DNA from: Clostridia bacterium UC5.1-2E3
GTDB taxonomy: Bacteria > Bacillota > Clostridia > Lachnospirales > Lachnospiraceae
Assembly: GCA_001304875.1 (NCBI GenBank)
Contig: BBZO01000013.1
Location: 1 to 64,000, forward strand
Length of the DNA stretch: 64,000 bases
Direction of reading: 5' to 3'
The first letter of the stretch is position 1. Each line of letters starts with the position of its first letter. Shown here in pieces: positions 58,106 to 64,000 of this stretch. The notes below the pieces were generated by a model. That model was given only the letters and a program-made list of their open reading frames with translations. It was not told the origin of the DNA and ran no database searches. The position numbers and the translations under genes were made by a program.

Positions 58106-59990
58106 ATGAACCGGAAGCAGAAGAAGATGCTGGCCCGCATTATCGTCGCGGCCGTCATGCTCATCGCTCTTAATTTCATCCCGGTCACCGGAGTTTTGCA
58201 GTTTGCGCTCTATTTTGCCGCCTACCTGGTGATCGGTTACGATATCTTAAAGAAGGCCGGAAGGGGAATCATAAACCGGCAGGTGTTTGACGAAAATTTC
58301 CTGATGGCCGTGGCGACGGTGGGGGCCTTTGCCATCGCCGTCTATGACCGCAGCGGAGATTACAACGAGGCCATCGCCGTCATGCTGTTCTACCAGATCG
58401 GAGAGCTGTTCCAGAGCTACGCCGTCGGAAAGAGCCGCAAAAACATCACGGCGCTCATGGACATCCGCCCGGACTACGCCAACATCGAGTGTGACGGCCG
58501 CCTGGAGCAGGTGGACCCGGACGAGGTGGAGATCGGAACCGTCATCGTGGTGCAGCCCGGCGAGAAGGTGCCCATCGACGGCGTGATCATCGAGGGCGAG
58601 TCCACGCTCAACACCAGCGCGCTGACCGGAGAGAGCCTTCCCCGCGACGCGAAGGCGGGCGACGAGATCATCAGCGGCTGCGTCAATATGACCGGCGTGT
58701 TAAAGGTGCGCACCACCAAGGAGTTCGGCGAGTCCACCGTGTCCAAAATTCTGGAGCTGGTGGAAAATTCCAGCTCCCGCAAATCCCGCTCCGAGGCGTT
58801 CATCTCCCGGTTTGCGAGAGTTTACACCCCGGCAGTGTGTTACGGCGCGCTGGCGCTGGCGTTTCTGCCGCCCATCGCGCGCATCCTTTTCCTGGGACTT
58901 CCGGGGCAGTGGGAGCAGTGGATTTACAGGGCCCTCACCTTCCTGGTCATCAGCTGCCCCTGCGCGCTGGTGATCAGCATTCCCTTAAGCTTTTTCGCCG
59001 GCATCGGCGGGGCCAGCAAGGAGGGCATTCTGATCAAGGGCTCCAACTATCTTGAGACCATGGCCCAGACGAAATATGTGGTGTTTGACAAGACGGGAAC
59101 CCTGACCCAGGGCGTGTTCGAGGTGAGCGCGGTTCATCACAACCAGATGGACGAGGAGAAGCTTTTAGAGTACGCGGCCCTCGCCGAGTGCGCCTCCTCC
59201 CATCCCATCAGCCGTAGTCTCCAGAGGGCTTACGGAAAGGAAATCGACCGCAGCCGCGTGACGGACATCGAGGAGATCAGCGGCTACGGCATCACGGCGA
59301 AGGTGGACGGCATCCCCGTGGCCGCCGGCAACGGCAGACTGATGGAACAGCTGAAGATAGAATATAAGGAGTGCCGCAGCGTGGGAACCATCATCACATG
59401 GCCGTGGCCGGCGAGTACGCGGGACACATCGTGATCTCCGATATCGTGAAGCCGCACGCGAAGGAGGCAGTCGCCGGGCTCAGAAGGCAGGCGTGAGCCG
59501 GACCGTGATGCTCACCGGCGACACGGCGAAGGTGGCTGGCCAGGTGGCGGCCGAGCTGGGAATCGACGAGGTGCACAGCGATCTGCTGCCCGGCGATAAG
59601 GTGGAGCAGGTGGAGGCCCTGTTAAACGAGAAACCCCAGAAGGCGAAGCTGGCGTTCGTGGGCGACGGCATCAACGACGCTCCGGTGCTGTCCCGCGCCG
59701 ACATCGGCATCGCCATGGGAGCCATGGGCTCCGACGCGGCCATTGAGGCGGCGGACGTGGTACTGATGGACGACGACCCGAGGCAGATCGCCAAAGCCAT
59801 CCGCATTTCCCGCAAATGCATCGGCATCGTCTACCAGAACATCGTCTTTGCCCTGGCAATCAAATTCGCCTGCCTGGCCCTGGGCGCCGTGGGAATTGCC
59901 AACATGTGGTTCGCCATCTTCGCCGACGTGGGCGTCATGGTGCTGGCTGTGCTGAACGCCATCCGCGCGCTGCGGGTGCATAACCTGTGA
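58106..59990 (+). CDS. Zn/Cd/Pb-transporting P1B-type ATPase (two frameshifts)
   Basis: About 629 aa. TGES, ion motif SCPCALVISIPLS, DKTGTLT, SHPI, GDGINDAP; last helix FAIFADVGVMVLAVLNAIRALR with the Asp of the DxG signature that defines Zn/Cd-type pumps. No fused HMA domain; the preceding small gene supplies it. Breaks near 59393 and 59492. Exports divalent soft metals and is repressed by ArsR proteins on both sides. Confidence 0.9.
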
Positions 59991-60012
59991 AACCGGTAAG
60001 GGGTGAAGCATT

Positions 60013-60303
60013 GTGGAAATGAACGATCGGGAGCTTATAAGACTTACAGACTTTTTTAAAGCGCTCGGCGATCCGGCCCGTGTGCGCATCCTCTGCCTCC
60101 TGTTAGAGGGCGAGGAGTGCGTCGGCGGCCTGGCAGACCGCCTTCAGATGACCCAGTCCGCCGTGTCCCATCAGCTGACCGTTTTGAAAAACCATCGTCT
60201 GGTGGGCAGCCGGCGGGAGGGGAAACAGGTGTACTACGCGCTGGCGGATGAGCATGTGCGGATGGTGATCGGGATGGGGATGGAGCATGTGATGGAAGGG
60301 TAA
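60013..60303 (+). CDS. second ArsR-family regulator
   Basis: 96 aa, intact. FFKALGDPARVRILCLLLEGEECVGGLADRLQMTQSAVSHQLTVLKNHRLVGSRREGKQVYYALADEHV is a standard ArsR HTH; EGEECVG holds one of the usual cysteines. GTG 60013 or ATG 60019. Last gene of the ATPase unit, so the pump is bracketed by two ArsR genes with probably different sensitivities. Confidence 0.88.
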   Translation: MEMNDRELIRLTDFFKALGDPARVRILCLLLEGEECVGGLADRLQMTQSAVSHQLTVLKNHRLVGSRREGKQVYYALADEHVRMVIGMGMEHVMEG

Positions 60304-60315
60304 AGGTTCCATACG

Positions 60316-60775
60316 CTAAATATTACGATTTTTTGCCGGTGTCAGCCGATTATATAAAATGGAGCTGATACCGGTATTTTTGTTTGTTTTTTCTTTTTTG
60401 AGCAATGTATAAATGGCTTGTCCTTTCGTGTAGTCGATATCAGATTTTGGAAATTTGTAGAGTCGTTATCGAAAAAGTTTCAATATGCGGAAACGCTTCC
60501 AGGCGTCCTTGAATCGAGGAAAAGTATCGGCTTTTTTTAAGAAAATCAAATGGGATATTTCCAGATCGAATTTGTTGATAGATCTTAGATCGGTCTCCTC
60601 TGAATATCCGCAGATCCCGCAGCTTATGCAGGCCTGTCAGATGATGAAATTGCGATGAGTCAAAAGAAATTTCCAGTTCGAAGATTTTTCCCTTTCGGCC
60701 TATAACAAAGCGGTAACGGGTATCCAGCAAATGTTCATAGGCCATGGCACAGGCAAGAAGTTTGTCCATCTGCAC
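60316..60775 (-). CDS. PBECR4-like nuclease-domain protein (frameshifted)
   Basis: About 153 aa. MQMDKLLACAMAYEHLLDTRYRFVIGRKGKIFELEISFDSSQFHHLTGLHKLRDLRIFRG matches my memory of the PBECR4 (phage Barnase-EndoU-ColicinE5/D-RelE-like) signature with the FHHLTGLHKL core. After a break near 60450 the frame RLYKFPKSDIDYTKGQAIYTLLKKEKTNKNTGISSILYNRL continues to a TAG at 60316. AT-rich relative to neighbours. AAGGAGG precedes ATG 60775. A structured leader with its own promoter lies upstream. Probable mobile or host-defence-type RNase; not verified by search. Confidence 0.55.
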
Positions 60776-60784
60776 CTCCTTCTT

Positions 60785-60997
60785 ATAAAGAAGACCGCCC
60801 CGCGAAAGCAGGACGGTTTTCTGAGCATTTTCTTTCGGTGTTTACCTACTCCGGTTTGAGGTTTCACTGCACAACCCCTCTCGTGAGCTCCGCATAACAA
60901 GGCAATCCGGTACGCTGTTATGTTTCTGCGCCTAAGACAGACACACGCTGTTGCCTGTCGGTGTATTCATTTTATACGATGTGGTTGGTGGTGTCAA
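60785..60997 (-). ncRNA. structured leader or small RNA upstream of the PBECR4-like gene
   Basis: Minus-strand promoter TTGACA (60992-60997), 15-16 bp, TATAAA (60971-60976). The roughly 175-nt RNA contains CATAACA/TGTTATG (7 bp), GACAG/CTGTC and GGGGTT/AACCTC pairings, and ends in ACCGTCCTGC-TTTC-GCGGGGCGGT (60817-60794) with CTTCTTTAT. CTTCTT-TAT-AAGAAG then covers the start of the Shine-Dalgarno of the gene. Attenuator, antisense partner or sRNA are all possible. Not a riboswitch I know. Confidence 0.5.
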
Positions 60998-61008
60998 GCG
61001 CTCCGCAC

Positions 61009-61970
61009 TCAAAAATAAATATTAATCGACCGTGAATAATTCTTAAGCACCATCTGCGTATCCTCAATAAAATCCATGGCGTAGCGGGGCAGCGGATAAT
61101 CGTCCCTGTAGACCATGTAGAGGACATTCTCCGGTATGTCATTCAGCACAGGAAAGACATGAAAATCGGGATATTTCTCCGGTTCCCGGTGGTAGAGGTA
61201 GCACATGACCGGGGAGAGCAGGCCGGCGCCGTTTCCCTGGCGGGCAGTCTCGTAGATCAGCCGCTGTTCATCGCACTCCAGCACGTAGTTGGGCTTGGCG
61301 TGGCGGGAGAAAAAGCGGTCGATGCTTCTGCGAAGCTGGTTTCCGCTTCGCATGGTGATAAACGGCAGGTTTAAGATCTGTGTGAGATCCGCGCCGCCGC
61401 GCGCCTGAAAGCCGTCTAAAATATCCTGCCAGCAGTCGGGTAGTATTGTTTTAAAAGCCCGCTGGAGAAGCAGCAGAGCGTTTTTTCGCTGGTGAGCGCG
61501 ATCTGCTTTTCGTTGGGATTTGACGGTACGTTGATGCCCACGTAGAAAGAAATGCGCCCGGCCTGCAGATGCTCGTCCAGGGCCACGCTGTTTCCGTTGA
61601 CCAGCTCCACGGAGATATTGGGGTGGGAGGGCTGGTAAAATTTCCAGATCAGCGGGAAGAACACGGTTCCACGAAGCCGGGAGAAGCCGACCCGCAGCGT
61701 GGCGCGGCAGTTTTTGCTGATGTCCGAGAAGGCCGCCTGCATCTTGGCTTCGGCCTCCAGAATCTGCCGCCCGTAGAACACCATCTGCTCGCCCTCGGGG
61801 GTCAAGTGGAAGGTGGGACGCCGCTCAAAAAGCTGGACCCGGTACTCGTCCTCCAGCCGCTTGATGTGGCTGGACAGTGCCTGCTGACTGATGAAAAGCC
61901 GCTCCGCCGCCCGCGTCACGTTCATCTCCTCCACGGTTATGAGAAAGTATTCGATGCTCTTTAAATTCAT
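61009..61970 (-). CDS. LysR-family regulator (one frameshift)
   Basis: About 321 aa. MNLKSIEYFLITVEEMNVTRAAERLFISQQALSSHIKRLEDEYRVQLFERRPTFHL is the HTH; the effector domain passes through a break near 61430 and ends with NVLYMVYRDDYPLPRYAMDFIEDTQMVLKNY. Belongs to a different LysR branch from the other three. Start ATG 61970; 146 bp separate it from the divergent aldolase gene, which it likely regulates. Confidence 0.87.
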
Positions 61971-62115
61971 TTTCACACCCCTATTCACAATCATTTCGTT
62001 GTTGATTTTCCGGATAATATACTGTTAGACATTGTTATAAGTAGATGATACCATAAAATCATCAAGAAAAAAAGAGAAGATGCTGCAAATTTGCCGTATT
62101 TCAGGAGGAGAGAAA

Positions 62116-63155
62116 ATGAGCAAGGTGAAATTGATGGACTGCACGCTCCGCGACGGCGGAAATGTGATGGGAAAAGGCTTTGACGCTGAGATTACCGACA
62201 TGGTGCTGGACGGCCTGACCGCCTGCGGCGTTCCGATCATCGAGTTTGGAAATGCCGGCGGAATCGGGGCCTACGAGGTGGCGGGCTTCACCCAGGCGCT
62301 GACGGACCAGGAGTATCTTGATATAGGTAAAAAATATCTGGGCCGCGGCTCGGAGCTGGGAATGTTTTTAAACGCCAGGCGCTACCGCGAGAAGAACGTG
62401 GATATCGCAAAGGAAAACGGGCTTTCCTTTCTGAGAATCGGCGCAGACGCCGGGGACGGGGACATCGCCCTCACCCAGATTGCCGATATCAAAAAGAGGG
62501 GAATGAAGGCGTATTACTCCTTGATGAAAGCCTATATCCTGTCGCCGCAGGAACTGGCCGAGGAGGCGAAGAAGCTGGAAGCTGCCGGGCTTGACGAGGT
62601 GACGATCATGGACTCCGCGGGCACCATGCTCCCGGAGCAGACCGCCGTATATGTGGAGACGCTCAAGAAGGCCGTCTCCATCCCGGTGGCATTTCACGGC
62701 CACAATAACCTGGGCATGTCCGCCGCCAACGCGCTGGCGGCCTATGAGAGCGGCGCTGACATTCTGGACTGCGGCCTCATGGGCATGGCGCGCAGTGCGG
62801 GAAACCTGGCCACCGAGATGTGCGTCGCATGATGCGGCGGAAAGGGGAGATGGAGGACATCGATCTGTACGGGATGCTGGATTTTATTGAAACCCGCCTG
62901 CAGCCCGCCATGGCGGCCCACGACTATCACAACCCGGTGACGCCCCTGGATCTGACGCTGGGCCTCTCGGGCTGTCATTCCAGTTTTGTGAAGCTGTTCC
63001 GGCAGGTGGCGAAGGAGGAGCAGGTGAATCTGTTTAAGCTGATCGCCGAGGTATCGGCCATCGATCAGAAGAGCCCGAGGGAAGAGCTGATCCGGGAGAT
63101 TGCGGGACAGCTCCGCCGGCAGGATACAGAGCGGATATGCGGGAAAACCGCTTAG
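62116..63155 (+). CDS. HMGL-type aldolase, 4-hydroxy-2-oxovalerate aldolase-like (one frameshift)
   Basis: About 347 aa. LMDCTLRDGGNVMGKGFDAE is the metal-binding DRE-TIM start (D-x-T-L-R-D-G-G), VTIMDSAGTMLPEQ and FHGHNNLGMSAANALAAYESGADILDCGLMGMARSAGN give the HGHNN metal site and the product-binding loop. The frame breaks near 62827. ATG 62116 lies after AGGAGGAG. Cleaves or forms a 2-oxo-4-hydroxy acid, giving pyruvate and an aldehyde; exact substrate unknown. Paired with a hydroxyacid dehydrogenase. Confidence 0.87.
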
Positions 63156-63219
63156 GCAGAGATGGCAAAAGCGGGGATATCGGAGGTGGGAACACCGGGA
63201 AGCAGGAAGGAGAGTAAAG

Positions 63220-64000
63220 ATGAAGGTTGTACTGGCGGGCAAATATCCGGCCCGCACATTCGAGACGTTAAGGGAGCTTCTGCCGGAGAGCCAGTTTGAG
63301 CTGGAGGCCGTGGACACGCCGGAGGCCTATGACGCTATGACCGACGCGGAGATCATGATTTTGCGGATCTTCAAGGCGCCGGCGGAGGTGATAGAGAGAA
63401 ATAAAAATCTGAAGATGATTCTCCGCTGGGGTGCAGGCTACGACTCTGTGGACATCCAGGCAGCGGGCGAGAGAGGCATTCTGGTGACCAACACGCCGGG
63501 AGCCAACGCGGGAGCCGTGGCGGAGCTGGCGGTGATGCTGATGCTGGCCGTGGGCCGGAAGCTTCTCTGCCATCACGAATCCCTGCGGCAGGGCGAGTGG
63601 AGCAAAAATACGTTTTTAAACAGCTCCTATAGCTTAAACAACAAGATCGTGGGAATCATTGGCGCCGGGAACATCGGCCGCCAGGTGGCAAAGCGGGTGC
63701 AGGCCTTTGGGGCAAAGACCCAGTATTACGACGAGTTTAAACTGACGCCGGCGATGGAAACGGAGTTTTCCCTGCCCTATGTAACATTCGAGGAGCTCAT
63801 AAAGACCTCCGACATCATCACGCTGCACATTCCGCTGACGGATCAGACGAAGCATATCATAGGCGCGAAGGAGCTCGAACGCATGAAGCCCGGCGCCATC
63901 GTCATCAATACGGCCCGCGGCGGCCTGGTGGATGACTGCGCGCTGGCCGCCGCGGTACGGGACGGAAGGCTTCGCGGCGCGGGCCTGGACGGCGTGGAGA
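63220..64000 (+). CDS. D-isomer-specific 2-hydroxyacid dehydrogenase, 3' end beyond window
   Basis: At least 260 aa, intact up to the window end. ILRWGAGYDSVDIQAAGERGILVTNTPGANAGAVAELAVMLML, then the NAD site VGIIGAGNIGRQVAKRV, and INTARGGLVDD with the catalytic Arg; the Glu and His of the active site should be beyond 64000. SerA/PGDH-like. With the aldolase it likely handles 2-oxo/2-hydroxy acids. Start ATG 63220 follows AAGGAGAG. Confidence 0.9.
   Translation, partial: MKVVLAGKYPARTFETLRELLPESQFELEAVDTPEAYDAMTDAEIMILRIFKAPAEVIERNKNLKMILRWGAGYDSVDIQAAGERGILVTNTPGANAGAVAELAVMLMLAVGRKLLCHHESLRQGEWSKNTFLNSSYSLNNKIVGIIGAGNIGRQVAKRVQAFGAKTQYYDEFKLTPAMETEFSLPYVTFEELIKTSDIITLHIPLTDQTKHIIGAKELERMKPGAIVINTARGGLVDDCALAAAVRDGRLRGAGLDGVE

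Noticed and set aside
62030-62050. Possible sixth copy of the LysR-type promoter motif (TTATAAGTAGATGATA)
   Set aside because: About 12 of 16 positions match but there is no -10 element 17 bp downstream, and the adjacent LysR is of another branch.
3089-63155. Programmed frameshifting as explanation for the many breaks
   Set aside because: Too many sites, no recurring slippery heptamer with downstream stem, and housekeeping genes that never use it are affected.

Overview
The window looks like a chromosomal segment of a Gram-positive anaerobe in the Clostridia, most likely Lachnospiraceae. The evidence is the comM-dprA-topA-codY gene order, Shine-Dalgarno-rich starts, many lipoproteins, GC-rich coding DNA, and the gene families present (DUF3737, cyclophilin-like lipoproteins, YqhD-type dehydrogenase, GLUG surface protein). 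Species cannot be fixed by eye. A major caveat: about two thirds of the genes change reading frame once or more, about 70 sites by my count. Nearly all look like loss of one base, often in a homopolymer, and housekeeping genes such as topA are hit. The likeliest cause is an indel-prone (unpolished long-read) assembly rather than decay, so I annotate whole genes across the breaks.

Layout: 1-1.5 kb, three AT- and purine-rich tandem repeats of about 500 bp, each with a terminator-like hairpin, and no convincing gene. 1.57-3.9 kb, a radical SAM/HhH protein and its DUF4130 partner behind a promoter with a LexA-type box. 4-9.8 kb, comM, dprA, topA, codY. 10-14 kb, secreted protein, LysR, aldo/keto reductase, cyclophilin-like lipoprotein, flavodoxin. 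14.2-16.7 kb, cstA plus a membrane protein. 16.7-23.1 kb, TetR, MMPL transporter, large GLUG/coiled-coil surface protein, membrane-anchored HMA protein. 23.3-28.9 kb, C45 amidase-like lipoprotein, PaaK-like adenylating enzyme, ABC transporter. 29-40.9 kb, a dense redox region (DUF3737, LysE, lipoproteins, three LysR-type or LysR-controlled units, MalY-like aminotransferase, two paralogous alpha/beta hydrolases each with a small CLDYL protein, YqhD-like dehydrogenase, SDR, ferredoxin-tailed AKR).

41-46 kb holds an AT-rich PBECR-like nuclease candidate, a promoter-hairpin-terminator RNA cassette, a Fic protein, CsoR and a CPC P-type ATPase. 45.7-47.4 kb is a PadR unit ending in a Pro/Ala/Lys-rich anchored protein. 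47.5-50.2 kb is an M18 aminopeptidase with its amino-acid permease. 50.3-57.6 kb (minus strand) is a tightly packed series: ArsR, AraC, response regulator, kinase, ABC ATPase, ABC permease/M1 peptidase fusion, second permease. 57.7-60.3 kb is a Zn/Cd-type export unit. 60.3-61 kb is a PBECR4-like gene with a structured leader. 61-64 kb has a LysR facing an HMGL-type aldolase and a 2-hydroxyacid dehydrogenase cut by the window end.

The best system-level signal is a promoter motif (about TATATAAGTATTTGATA), placed with its -35 hexamer exactly 17 bp from the -10 in front of five separate operons between 11.4 and 38.6 kb. It ties the aldo/keto reductases, cyclophilin-like lipoproteins, hydrolases, DUF3737/LysE and the C45-PaaK-ABC operon into one probable regulon run by the paralogous LysR proteins found among them.
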